Positions 1-12,787 of a stretch of DNA of 64,000 nucleotides are shown one piece after another. How positions within the stretch are numbered: position 1 is the stretch's first letter; every line of letters begins with the position of its first letter. The stretch spans positions 62,001-126,000 of the forward strand of contig JAVYIG010002373.1 in the NCBI GenBank assembly GCA_035222895.1, given 5' to 3'. Below the pieces are notes generated by a model, which did not search any database, had not been told where the DNA came from, and was given only the letters and a program-made list of their open reading frames with translations. Made by a program: the position numbers and the translations under genes. This DNA is from Strongylocentrotus droebachiensis. Its lineage: Eukaryota > Echinodermata > Echinoidea > Camarodonta > Strongylocentrotidae.

Positions 1-1166
1 ACTGTTATAAATCCAGATTATTATCATTATAATTTTCAGGCTTGCAAATAAACAATGCACTTTTAGTACAGTTGTACTTGTTGCTTAAAGGTTGCAATTT
101 TTACATAGAAGTATAACAGATTTAGGATATTCAAAAGTCCACATTTATTTAAGTTTGTCCATTTAACAATCACAATTTTGATAAGATTACCAGCAGAAAC
201 AGTTTTAAAGACATTTTGTATTGAAATTTCTCTGATTGTGAGTGTGAACAATGTACTGAATCTGCAACTGTATGACTGCGTTAGAAATTGGATTTAATGT
301 ATGCATGTGCATGGGTGCAGTAAAGTGAATCTCCTTTGAATAATTTAGCCAACCAATGTTCCAGAAGGGCTTTCTGATATGTTTAACTTGAACAAATGGA
401 CAAAAGCTGCTATTAATCACAAAATGACAAAGGCCAATCAAGATCATTGTTGCATGCACATTTTATTCAAAGTGCTGACCACTAACCAATCAGAATCATT
501 GTTTCAAATTGGCAATTGTTGCAAACCTTTGTGTCACAGGGCCAAGAACAACCGACTTCATATTCTGAGAAAAGATTTTTAACCAATGACTATTGCTTGT
601 TTTTTTACAGTTTCAAAATCATCTACTGTGCTGAGTTCATAATTAACACATTCCATTAATTTGTACAGTATGTGACACCAAAATGTACAGATTCAATCCT
701 TATACGATGTACAATGGATGAAATTTGAGCTGTTATAAATATGATTGCCTTAGGTCACTGATTATGAATAAGCTATCTTATTGAAACAACACAATTCCAT
801 TTACTGGGAATGTATGTAGCCATTTCCCTCAACATTAAATTTTAAAAAGTCCATGTAATAGAGAAGAAAAGAAAAGAAAACTGTGCATGTATTCTTATTC
901 TTTTGTGGCATTCAGTTTTTAGGCCTTATCCAATTAAACAAAAAATCATTATTTGTCATTGAACTTTGTTTTTGAAATTCTCGTGAATTTTTTCTGAGAC
1001 CACTATTTTAACGATCTTGTACATTTGAAATGACTATGCAGTGAATGATGTTTTTTTATGCAATTTGAACTTTCATCACCTAACACATTTTATTTTTGAA
1101 GGTTAACTAATGCATGCATGTTTGATCTTTGACCTCTAACCTTTAACCCCTGCCCACATCACTCAG
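1..1166 (+). other. FCHO gene intron (5' part outside window)
   Basis: AT-rich sequence upstream of the first recognisable exon. It ends in a 'tcactcag' acceptor at 1,161-1,166. I see no exon in it; the short ORFs here lack splice context and family resemblance. The F-BAR half of the gene must lie to the left of the window. Confidence 0.6.
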
Positions 1167-4100
1167 GCGCCTTGAGTCCTGACCTTTTTAGCAGCAGTTT
1201 CGGTGGAGACTCCTTCGCGAGTCCCAGCCCCCAGACCCCGGTCGCCTCCTCGGCGGGCGAAGCTACAGCACGCCCTCACTCCGCATGTAAGAAAACATCC
1301 AATCATAACAAAGAGTATGATCGGTGCAGCAATGTAAGCGATCCGTGAAAGTCCTCATCAACGTTTATTGTACATGGGGGAAATTTGCCCAGGTACTATC
1401 CAATACCGTAATATGTAGGTCTATATGTAGCTACTGTAGGTTTTTAAGTAGCCTATCCCCCTCCCACTTTTAAAATAGACTCTGTAAGCTCCTGATTAAA
1501 TATAGCCCTTAATATTTCTTCTCCATGCCAATTTTTGTTTGTAAGGGGGGGGGGGGGGGGGGTACATTTTTGTTCCATGGTGAGACTGAGCATTCAGAAT
1601 TTACAATTTATCTTTTGTTTTACCGGTAGTCAATAGAAGAGGGTGAATGTCAAGAAAAATATTCCTCCTTTTCAGAAGTAAAATTTATTCTTCTTCTAGT
1701 CCACATATAAATGTACAGACTCTGTTTTGACACAGACATAAATATTTGTGGTTTTACAAAAATACAGTAAAAAATCTAGAAAATGATAGTCTTTCACTAA
1801 GCTATTGTAGAATAATATTATCTAAGGCTTTAATTAAAGCAAATCAGCAATCATTGTCCCTACTCTTCTTCTATAATTATATCCTCATTTCTTAATTTTG
1901 GTATGAGCTTAGGGGCGTAGCTGATGAGTGACTTGATTATATTGCTGCACTGATTCTACTTCATAACTCATTGTGCATGAATGGCTGCTAACAGAATGCT
2001 AGCCTTGCTTCTAGGCAGAAAGATAACTACCTGATTAAATGAAAATACATACCATTGAGTCTGCAATGTATAGACTTAACATTCTCGTTTTCCGTACTCT
2101 TATTCAATGAGAATGAGATGTAGAGGGATAGTCTGCAGTGATATTTAGTTCAGACTCGGTGCATTCTGGTTTTGTAAAGAACAGGAAAAGTACAGACAAA
2201 ATTTATCTGCCTTGAAGCTAGGTTATGTAAATGCCTCGCATGATGTTGTTTACATCTGTCATGTAATACCCATGTTATATCATATCATTGCATCATAACA
2301 ATAACATAAGCATGTTTTATATGCATGGTAATGTTAACGTGTATGTTATCATACAAGTTACATCCAATTTGTTTAACCAGCCAAAAACTGATATATACTC
2401 ATATATATACACTACATTTTTGTAATGCCCATTTTCATAATGTAACAAAATGTATGCATATGCGTTATTGAAGCGCCTCGATACAAATTAATTTCTTTAC
2501 CTGTTACGAATAAATGTATCTAAAAAGTCAGAATTCAAATTGCATTAATTAATTGTTGCTAGGTAGGACAAACATTATGGCTTGCCCTGCCTTACAACAT
2601 GTATTATATGCAATTTGTATTCTGACTATTGAAATACAATTATTCGTAACAGGTGAATTAAATAATTTGTATCGAGGCACTTTAGTACAAAATTGGAAAC
2701 GGTTCGAAAAATCGTTTATTGTGTGGCCTTGTGTGTCCTTTTCTTTGTAGTGTTTGCAGTGTAAACCATGTAATTTCACTCATTCTTTTATTGTTATATT
2801 TTTGTTGTTGAGAGCCTTAAGGGTATAGTAGCAACTCTATGTAAAATGCAGTGAATTAACATCGTTCTAGCTCTCGGTTGTTAATATGTGGTTCGTTTCC
2901 ATTTTTTTTAAAGTGCAGTCCATATATATTTTTGTTTGTTTATTATTGTGGTCCTATGAAAAATATTTATTGTGATTCTTTTCCTTTGTGTCTACTTTTA
3001 TTATATATTTCAAAGTGTACTTCAGCTATATATCTTGTGAAGTCGCTCATTTATCTTCATCACTTGTAACCCTTTCAGTCTGCATTATGTTGTTACAGCA
3101 AATTCCATGTACATGTTATCTAACTCCATGTACATGTTACCTGTACCATTATCTGATACAACAAAGAATTATAACCTAGACTGTATTGTATTACATATGT
3201 TAACCCATCTTTGGAGTATAAAAACAATACATTTTTATTCATTTTCTTCTTTTAAGAGAACTCTGATACTTCGGATTTAGAAATATGTAATTATTCCTGT
3301 TATGATACAGTTGTCTGTTCACAAAAGTGGCATAGAAGTATTAGGTCATTAAGTTCCGATTCTCAATTTATGTAGATAGACAATAGATAGAATTCATTTG
3401 CAACATGAAAACTTATCCCTTTTCATGCGAATGAATTGATGAATGCACATAGGTATTGTCTTGTTTTCATGCTCTCTCTCAATATACCAGTTCATAGTTA
3501 GTACATGGCTAGAATGACCCCGAGTAGCCACAGATCTTTCAAACATGGAGGAGTCCCACTTTGCGCATTTTTAGAATAATCACTGCCAAAGTCATGGAGG
3601 TGCTTCATGAATAACTTTTGATTGCCAACTCAGAAGAATACTTCCACCTGCATTTCATAAAATGTACCGGCAGTGCATAAATAATCAATGATTACATAAC
3701 TTTCATGAACACATATTCATTATTTATCTTGGATGGTTTTACAGTTTTGTACGAATAACTTTTACACCTGCCAATTGACAGATAGTATTTTCAAACTGGC
3801 TTATAGATAGAAATCATCTGAAGCATGAAAATCTATCCATTTTCGTGCAAATGAATGCAAATAGATATTGTCTTGTTTTATGCCTGTCTCAACTTGTGTG
3901 TCCTCGTTCTTATCTCTCATAAGGCATTTTCAGATATTCTCGTGAATATGTACGCCGACCGCGATCGCATACGTCAAGTAAGAAGCATTGTTCAATTAAA
4001 TGTGGTTTGGTTTGATTCCATATACTCGCAATAATCTTGGATGAATGCATGCTGCGCGGAATTCCGATTTATTTTACCTTTTCTTTCTTGGACTATGTAT

Positions 4101-7100
4101 TACGCAGTAGACAGTATTTTTAGTGTATATGATTTCTGTTACTGTTTCATATATCTTCATATCTTGGCCACACTTTAGATTTTTATTTTTATTTTAGCGG
4201 TAATCGATGGGCCTTGCAGCCTGTGGTTTTCTGTATGCATAGTAGATTACTAACTTTTTAACAAACTTGGGCTCTTTATTTTGTCTTCTAATTTGTATCA
4301 TTTGGGGTTGGCAACTTGTGCTGAATTTCTAATCCTTGTTAGTGTCACAAAGGCAGATTAGGTGGCAATGGTTAAGGGGGCATGCTGATACTAGAGGATG
4401 ATTTAATTCAGTATTTATATAATTAAGTTTCATTGAAATAGAGGATTCGTCCTTTCATTTGAGAATCTATTTTATTACAAGTTTAATATAATAATGTATA
4501 ATTGGAACTATGTATGCCTTTGTTGGCTGAAATAATAAAATAAAGACAGTTTAGGCTCACTAATTTGATAGATTTTATTAAAGATTATTTGCTGTCACTA
4601 TGATCAAGACAACATTTCACATGTAGATTTATGAATTTAACCAAAGTCTGGTATGAGACTAACTATCATATCACCTGTTCTTTAGTTCCTATTTCAAATA
4701 TTATTATGTTTGCCCCCCAAAATGGATTTAAAACTTTGTTCAGATATATTTGGTGTATAACTCGGTCAATTATTTAATTTTTGTCTAAATATTTTTTCTT
4801 TTTTTCTCCTTGTATCAGCATTATCATTATTGCCATTATTTTCTCTTAATATATTCTGGGCTTTACTTTGTTTTTTGATTTACAAACTTGAATGATGTTT
4901 TCTATGTTTCTCTTTTCCCCCATTGGTTATTTGGACTTTATAAATTGCAAGCAATATGTAATCTGTATATAAATTTGCAATCCCTGTATATTTATAGCAC
5001 TTTGCAAGGAGCATATTTTTCAGTTATTTGACCTTTTGGCATTCACTTTACCTGTATATTATGTTTTGATTTTATACTGTTAGATCCTTTCTTCCCAACA
5101 TGCATAACGGGCCACCTTTAGAGTAAAAATTAAAAAAATAATCAACGTGAAATAAAGATTAGAAACCCCCAAATAATCTACAAATTGGCCATTCTAAATG
5201 TTTTCATATTTGCTTCCCAAATTCTTGAATTTTATGCTTCCTTAAATTCCTAAACTTTGGCACGGTGAGGCTGAAAGGGTTAAGGACCTTGTTTAGCATT
5301 GTTTGATATAAGATATAAATTAAGAAATATAACAGAAAAGGGAATATATTGATTCTCATGTATAGCCCTCGAAAAATGATGAGACAAAATTATGCCAAAC
5401 TCAAAATTCCGCCAAACACAAAATTATGCTGTGTATGTATTTTATATTTATATAATCAGTGTGCAGTGGATATCATTTTTTCTTGTTTCTCTGTACTACT
5501 TTTTTTGGCCCTATGTAATCATTAATTTTGTTTCTTTTGGCCAATCATAATCCTCCTCATAATAATCTGACCCCACAAAATTCAGATAATAAATCTGTGT
5601 ATATGATTTTGATAGATATACAGCATCAGTATTTTGTTTCTACTTGTATGTTATTATCCTAGTTATTATAACCATGTCTTTAAATGCTGCAGGTCATACA
5701 TGTAAACATATCGTCTTTTTAGAGCGAGAAGAGCGTCATTTCTCTGTGAGATAACATGAGTTAACGTCCTTTTGACTCCAAACAGAAATTATTTGCTATT
5801 TCCTTGGAAGATATCATCTTTTTAGGTGTATATAAAAGTATCACAGGGTTTCTACTCTATTTAATTTGGGCTTCTGTAACTGTACTAGGGGAAGATAGAT
5901 AATTCACTATAAATTACTTTGCGAAGGGTTTACTCTCTTTTCTGTGAGGCAATTTTAGATGTAATTCTTCAAATTTACCTGCTTGTACATGTATTCAAAT
6001 AAATCACAGATTTGAAAAGGGGTAAACTTTATGTAATTAAAAGAATGAGACATGATTGTCAAATCAAATTATAATGTTTTCTGTACTAAATCAATGAATG
6101 CACAAGCACACACACCAATATATTATTAAAAAACAAAATTATTGTAGTGCGTCACAAACTAAGCAATTTGACTTGCATGGCAGTGATAAGTGAGTATTCT
6201 CTTGGATACTGTGTGTATATTATGCAAGACAGTATATTCAGAGAGTCTAAACCTCCAGGCGATCTGCCCCTCAATATAGTCACTAATTAATTTATTGCAT
6301 CCTTACTGAGTTAGCCGCAAGTCAGCTTCTTAATTTAAGACAATGATCAGGAAGAGGGGGGATGGGGTTGTTAAATGTGCAAGTCATACCTTACTCAAGA
6401 TGAACAGACGATTTAGGGAAAGAGGAACAAATTTATGCTGAAATTAAGGGCTCTCCCTATTAGATACATTATTGCCATTTGTAGACTCTTCTGTTTTGTT
6501 CCCCTGTATGTCTATGAATGTTGCTAACAAAGATTTACAGTTGATATTCAAGTTGCAGTAACTGTAGGATGTTCTGAGTTTCTGATTATCAATATGGCAG
6601 GAAAACGACATGTTTACAAACAGTGATTTCCCAAGACTTATTCATGCGGTTTTTAAGGAAAATGTGTAAACCTTCACTTTTTTGTCGACTTCTATTTTGA
6701 TTGCCACGTTGGAGCAAGTTCTTGTATATATTGATATGTTTTATGAAATTGTTACCAAGATAATTTATTCAGTTCCCGGAGCCTTCCACAGGTAAGTGAT
6801 TATGTAATACGCTATTCAAACATCATGTCATGCATTCATATGGCCTCTAGATACGTGTAAATAGTATTTCTGCTAATTAGTGAAAGGATTGCATTTACAT
6901 GTATATGTGACCGAAGAACTCCAGATATTATGAATATTTTCTCCATTCTCTCCATTCCATCTCTTTCTCTCTGTTTCTCTGCCTCTCTATCTATCTCTAC
7001 TTGCATTTCTCATTCTGATCATTTCTTTGATCCTGTATCTGACCTTCTCTGTCTATTTCTTTCAATCTATTTTCTGCCATCTTCTATCTACCCCCCCTCT

Positions 7101-10100
7101 CTCTCTCTCTCTCCCTCTTGTCCTCTCTCTCTCCCTCTTACTCCTTCTCTCTCTCCCTCTCTCTCTTCCTTTCTCTTTCTCTCTCCCTCCTATCCGCCTC
7201 CCCTCTCTCTCCTATCCATCTTTCTCCCCCCTCTCTCTCTACCTCCCTTCCTCCTACCTCTCTCTTTCTCTTTGTCTCACTCTCCCTCACCTTCTCTCCT
7301 CCTTCCCTCACCTTCTCTCCTCCTTCCTTCCTTCCTTCTTTCTTTCTTACACTTCCTGTAACCCCAGTAGATCTGCTTCAGAGTCCCACCACGCTGAGTG
7401 ACGCTCTCCCCCCTGCCCTACCGGCCAAGCAGAGGCACAGCGTAGGGAGCACTTTCGCAGCGGCTGCAGCAGCGGCAGGCTCGCAGATCCCAAACATCCC
7501 GGCCAGACCCTCGTCAAGACCTCGCAGCGGCGGAATGCAGGTTGGTTTATGATAAGCGAGGGGGTTGTAGAAAAATATGAGGATGATGATGATGATGGAG
7601 GCAATGATTATGGTGATGATGGTGATGAAGATGAAGATGAAGATGAAGATGAAGATGAAGATGAAGAAGATGATGATGATGATGATGATGATGACGATGG
7701 TGATTATAATGATAGTGATTATGATGATGATGTTGGTGATGATGATTATGATATTGAGGATGACAATGGTGATTATGATGTTGGTGATTATGATGATGAT
7801 TATGATGATGGTGATGATGAAGATGATGATAATGATGATGAGGATGTCGATGGTGATTATGATGATGGTGATTATGATGATGATGATTATGATGATGGTG
7901 ATGATGAAGATGATGATAATGATGATGAGGATGTCGATGGTGATTATGATGATGGTGATTATGATGATGATGACGACGACTCGTCGACGACGACGAAGAA
8001 GAAGGAAATAATGGAGATGATAAGAAGGAGGAAGAGGATGATAATTGTAACAATAATGATGATTATGGTAATGATAATGATGTTGCTGCTGTTGGTGGTG
8101 ATGGTGGTAGTAATGATGATAACGATAATGACAATGATCTTTATGATGATCTTGACAATGCTTCAATGATCATGAAGGTGATGATTAAAATAAACGAGAA
8201 AGAAATAAATGCACGTGAATAGGCAATGTATTCACCAAGGAATTTTTGTTTTATGTTTCAGTCCCCTACCCACAGCAGTGGTGACAACCCAGGCCTGCCC
8301 AGACAAGATAGCAACTCCTCCCTCTCTGGGCTCTCCCCCTTCAACACCCACGGGGTCGTCGGGGGCTCCAGGGGGCCTAGCCCCCTCACACTGGGGATGA
8401 ATGATACTATACCTATAGCAGCCGCCTTCACCGAGTCTGTCAATGCTTACTTCAAAGGCAACGAGCAATCCAAGTAAGTTTAAAGCCCCACTGTACTACT
8501 TTTAGCTACTTGTGCCCTCTATATAGCAAATGATGCCTAATCGGTGACCATTGGTCCCCCATGATCCTCTTTTTCTTATGTTAAGTGAGAGCTGATTTGA
8601 TGAGATAACCACCTGTCAGTGACTTTGCAGGGTGGTCTAATCTCTCCTGTAAACTAGTACAAATTCATCGTATTCACGCTGTTTTCTCTGTTCATCTCTT
8701 TTCAGATGTATGGTGAAGATCACGGGTGACCTGATGCTGTCCTTCCCAGCAGGCATCATTCAAGCGCTGACCTGTAACCCCCAACCTGCCATGCTTGCCT
8801 TCAAAGTCAAGAACACGCATCGTTTAGACGTTCTGCCAAACAAACAACTCATTTCAGTGTAAGTGTAAGCCCACTTCCAAGCCAGTCCATGGGACTTTAG
8901 ACCCCAAAAAACAAAGGCTACAGTCTTACGGAACGGCTGATAACTATCCTGAAATTCTAAGATCAAAGAGCCACAATAGACCAATTTCTTGGGAGTTCAA
9001 GTCTTTGGTCTCATACATGGAAACCTGGGCAGCGTTTCATGAAACTGTCATAAGTATAAGCTCGCCAACAACCCATTGAAATGCATGTATTGAATTTAAA
9101 ACACATTTAAATGGGATGTCAGTGAACTTGTCTTTATGGCTGTTTTGTGAAAGGATGCCAGATGACATTTAGCTAAAGACTGTGGTTGGATGTTTGAGAA
9201 AACCAGCTGTCTACCTTGTCAAAGGCCTAAAAGTGAATATATTAACAAATGTAAATAATGTCTGCTCTTACTGGTAACTACATGTCTATTTATATATTTA
9301 CTGTTATAACTATGCAAATTATACATTTCCATATCATATGGCAGTATGATTATATCAATGTAGGGAAAATATAAAGTCATATTTGTTTGCTGTTATGTAG
9401 GATTTTTAAAAGACTCTCTCTGTGTAGAATGAACACAATCAACACAATGTGTACTTCAAGCATACCTTACTTTCAAGATAAGATCTAGTAATCATTGTTC
9501 TTTCTTGTTGCCATAGTGACGCTACCCAGACGACGAGTGAGAGCACTGCTTACATCTTCAACATGTCCAACCTTGTAACGTTATTACGACGCCAAGTGGA
9601 AAAGAATGCTGCAGCATCGTACTTCAATGTAGACATCCTGAAATATCAAGTAAGAGCAATCAGAAGGAAATATATGATACATACCTGCCAACCCTTTTTT
9701 GTTTTTTGTTCTGTTGCTTAAGCCAAATTAAGCTTTTTTTATCATGTGCCGCGATGTGAGAGTTCACGTATTGCATGCGTTGAAGGGCTGCATGATTTGT
9801 ACTCCCTTTTTTGTACAGATTAACCGCGTATTGCCAGTTACACTGCCGCTGCATGTGCGAACGTCTGTTAAGGGTACAGATTTCTTATTTTTGAAGGCAT
9901 ACCGTGCTAAAAATTCCTAATTCTCATTTTCAAATGTTGGCAGGTATGTATAATATCTATTGTGTTGTAGAAATATTGGGGCAGATAAGGGGTAGAGTTA
10001 GTTTAATTTAAAAATATAAAAAAAGGGTATTTGTTAGAGAAGCTATCATGTGACACTCAACAATTTGTTATATGCGCCGGAACAGGCAATATAACAAATT

Positions 10101-12787
10101 TGTTCTGCATGGTATAATGCATACAAAATTGAATTACACGAAAGGAGACCTGAATGATGATATTGAGAGGGCCTGTCTCCAAATGATTGCAAATAACCTT
10201 AATTTGATGCAAAAAATATTACATGCATTTTGGCGTTCAATATAACATATATTCACCTTTAAATTTTAGAATTGCCCCCATGCCATTAAAATGATAAAAT
10301 CCCTCTGGAAATTGTGAATTTGTCAGTTTATACATTTTGTTATATTGAATGCCAGATCTTGCAATATTCGTATATTATAGATATTTCAGTTTAACAAATT
10401 TTACACTCTTGCCCGAGGTGTTGCTCATTTTTGGATGGGTCAAATTAGAGCTGGTTCATGCAGTATTTGAGACTGCCCTATTGTCCTCATTGTAACCCAA
10501 AACATGTGAAAATACCCACATTATGGATTTGAAACACCTGAATTCTCATGTATTTTTTATAAGAAAGAATATTCTAAATTATTATATGAAGCGCGTTTAC
10601 TGCACATATTTGAGGCTTAAAGACAAACCTTCTTGATTGTATTCCTTTCAGGCACAAGTACTTATTCATGCTATGAAATTAAATACATGTACATGCATAA
10701 TGATAGCACTAACAAAAAACGAGCCCTTATCATGGTCACTTAATCACTCTTGAAAGAATATGTAGTGTAATCGCTCACAAAGAATCCTGGTGCTCTTCCT
10801 TCTACAGGTGAAAGCGGACTCGGAGGGCAAGTCGACGCCCCTGCACCTATGTAGCTACTGGAAGTGTGACGCCACCACCACAGACCTGAGAGTGGACTAC
10901 GCATACAACGCGGGCTCTATGGACAAGGCTAAGTCTCTGACCAATGTATCACTCATAGTACCCGTCGATGGAGGAGTAACAGTCATGCATTCTAAACCAG
11001 CAGCTACGTGGTGAGTGCGGGCGCCCTTCTGCCCCTTGTCTTACATTTGAAAAATGAGTAGGGGTAAGAGATCCAGAGGAGGGGGAAGGGGGGAGGGGGG
11101 TTGGGGTTGTGGCTTCAGTATGGGAAAAAGTAACAGTAAAGTTTTGGAAATTAATAGTAGTTGGGAAATTGCAGGGCCTCCTCCTCCCCCCCCCCCTCCC
11201 CTTCTCATAAATGGGTGATGATAGCTTACTTCTTTTATCAACAGCATTATTAGCATCCTCATTGGAGAGCAAGCGTAAATAACCAACACAAAACACCTGC
11301 TCACTTTGATACAATCATTGCTTTTTACACATTGTTTTTAATTGATGTTGGAATTTGGAAATAAATGATTTGATTTGATTGTTGCTTGTTCATCATCAGT
11401 AAGCAAGAGCCAAACATAAATGCTTTTACAAAAATACAGATTAAATCATCCCATAGTATCTTTGATGGACTGTATCCCAGGTCATCAGAAAGCAAAATTG
11501 TTAGCACTTTCTTTACCACTGTGATGGGATTGATCAAGAATCATTATGGCATTTTCCGATTTGTTTCTTTCTTTCAAGTGATCAGAGAGAGAGAGAGAGA
11601 GAGATGAAGAGAGAGAGAGAGAGAGAATAAGAGGGAGAGAGGGAGAGAAAGAAACAGAAAATAAGAGAGAGAGAGAGAGAGACAGACAGACAAAGAGAAA
11701 GTAAGAAGAGAGAGAGGGAGAGAGAGAAAGAGAGGGAGAGAAAGAGAAAATAAGAAAGAGAGAGACAGAGAGAAAAGGAGAAAGAGAAAGTAAGAAGAGA
11801 GAGAGAGAGAGGGAGAGAGACAGACAGTTGAGCATTAGCATTAAATCCACTCTCCTTTGTTCTTCTTCACTTTTAGGTCATCTGAAAGCAAGAGAGTTCT
11901 ATGGAAGATAGGAGAGATCCCTCCGGGTGGGGAACCAGGCTCGTTACGAGCAAAGTTTGAGCTCGCAGAGGGCCCCAGCAAACCAGCGACGTTAGCAGTA
12001 CAGTTCAGTGGAGAGGGCGCCACACTGTCGGGCGTGGATATTGAACTCCTCAACACCTTCTATAGATTGTCGTTAGTCAAGAAAAGATTTTTAACAGGTA
12101 TGTAACAATAACATTTAATGTAATCAAATTTCTTCAATTCGTTTGAAAAATGTAAGTACAAGTCGAGCATAAAAGACATGATAGGTGCACGGGTACAATA
12201 AGCAAGTTCATGGTTGCAGTCTGAGCATGAGCAGAGATAAAGGACATTGCAGACCAAATTGTGAAATACACGGAGACAAAATACTGGATACGTGCTCATG
12301 AAAGTAGTGTTATCATTATTTATTTATTATGAGTATTCTTTTAAAAGGGGAAACAAAGGCTATTTACACATGTATGTAGCACCTCCATCGCTCTAGGAGT
12401 GATTATTTCAAAATGTACAAAGTGGGACCTCCTCATGTTTTGAAGATCTGTGGATATTCGGGGTCACATGGGAGATGTGCTAACCGTAAAACTGGTCTAT
12501 TTCACTGGGGGTTTGGGGGAGGGGGAGCTCAGTCTCATCCCTGTATGTCAAACTTTCCTTCGTCTGTGAGCAGGCTGTAAGCAAAATTATGATTTTGTGG
12601 GGCGACTGTCCCTGAATATTTATAATTTTGAAATTCTCGGGAAGGGTGGAGGGAGAAGAGGTTATTGATTCATCTTTGAAATAACGTTCATTTAGTAGCG
12701 TTTTGTCTATTATTGGTTTACAATAAAAAGTAATTCCTTTTTTCTACTTTCTATATTTTTACAGGAAAGTATTTGTCGGAAAGCTAA
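1167..12787 (+). CDS. FCHO2: FCHO1/2 orthologue, C-terminal half (linker end + mu-homology domain)
   Basis: F-BAR-domain-only proteins help nucleate clathrin-coated pits: the F-BAR domain bends membrane, the linker activates AP-2 and the mu-homology domain (muHD) binds Eps15, Dab2 and similar adaptors (family knowledge). Exons: 1167-1286, 7368-7540, 8262-8473, 8706-8858, 9517-9649, 10808-11010, 11877-12097, 12765-12787 (TAA). All have AG/GT borders and phases join without a break, giving about 412 residues. The first two exons are Ser/Pro/Ala-rich linker. The muHD starts in the third with '[19 protein letters not shown]' and continues through '[14 protein letters not shown]', '[11 protein letters not shown]', 'DLRVDYAYN', 'LAEGPSKPA', '[14 protein letters not shown]' and ends 'GKYLSES', as in vertebrate FCHO. 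The N-terminal F-BAR part is outside. Invertebrates usually have one FCHO, so the vertebrate symbol means co-orthologue. The donor after 7,540 is a weak 'gttggt'. Confidence 0.93.
3934..3977 (+). other. Candidate 44-nt alternative micro-exon of FCHO
   Basis: A GC- and CpG-rich 44-base island in an AT-rich intron, bordered by 'ttttcag' and 'gtaagaa'. One frame reads [15 protein letters not shown], a plausible phospho-rich linker peptide, and its outgoing phase fits the 7,368 exon. Its incoming phase does not fit the 1,286 donor. Direct inclusion after that exon would shift the frame into an immediate stop, so it needs another unseen exon or would act as a poison exon. Confidence 0.35.
7084..7346 (+). 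repeat. Long (CT)n-rich pyrimidine tract before an FCHO exon
   Basis: About 260 bases of almost pure C/T (CT, CTTT, CCTT units), ending about 20 bases before the acceptor of the 7,368-7,540 exon. It serves in effect as a greatly expanded polypyrimidine tract. The +-strand ORFs through it are low-complexity artefacts. Confidence 0.9.
7576..8170 (+). repeat. (GAT)n / (GATGAA)n microsatellite in FCHO intron
   Basis: About 600 bases of GAT trinucleotide repeat with (ATGAAG)n and GGTGATTATGAT variants, filling most of the intron after the 7,540 donor. It contains a duplicated ~80-base block (compare 7,810-7,880 with 7,890-7,960). It is open in several frames, giving spurious Asp/Glu-, Met- and His-rich ORFs. 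Confidence 0.92.
9024..9161. mobile_element. MITE (CGTTTCA...TGAAA type) in FCHO intron
   Basis: The left end 'CCTGGGCAGCGTTTCATGAA' is matched in inverted form by 'TTTTGTGAAAGGATGCCAGA' at the right end. The element next to the WDR45 stop codon (27,039-27,191) has the same terminus style and a comparable length. No coding capacity. Confidence 0.55.
11587..11822 (+). repeat. (GA)n microsatellite in FCHO intron
   Basis: About 235 bases of GAGA with AAAG and CAGA interruptions, lying before the 11,877 exon. Open in several frames but not coding. Confidence 0.9.

Larger units (their letters stand above)
1287..7367 (+). other. FCHO intron, about 6 kb
   Basis: Long AT-rich intron between linker exons. 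It holds a G-homopolymer at about 1,545-1,562, one candidate micro-exon (3,934-3,977) and, at its 3' end, a long pyrimidine tract. No other coding segment is supported. If both flanking exons are spliced directly, the split codon reads Leu. Confidence 0.55.

Noticed and set aside
6930-7552. 143- and 144-codon + ORFs rich in Ser/Leu/Pro
   Set aside because: The CT-repeat part is non-coding. Only the last ~57 codons of the 7,118 frame are real, as the FCHO exon 7,368-7,540.
7378-8169. ORFs up to 262 codons rich in His, Ile, Asp or Met
   Set aside because: Products of the GAT microsatellite in an FCHO intron; no start context or domain.
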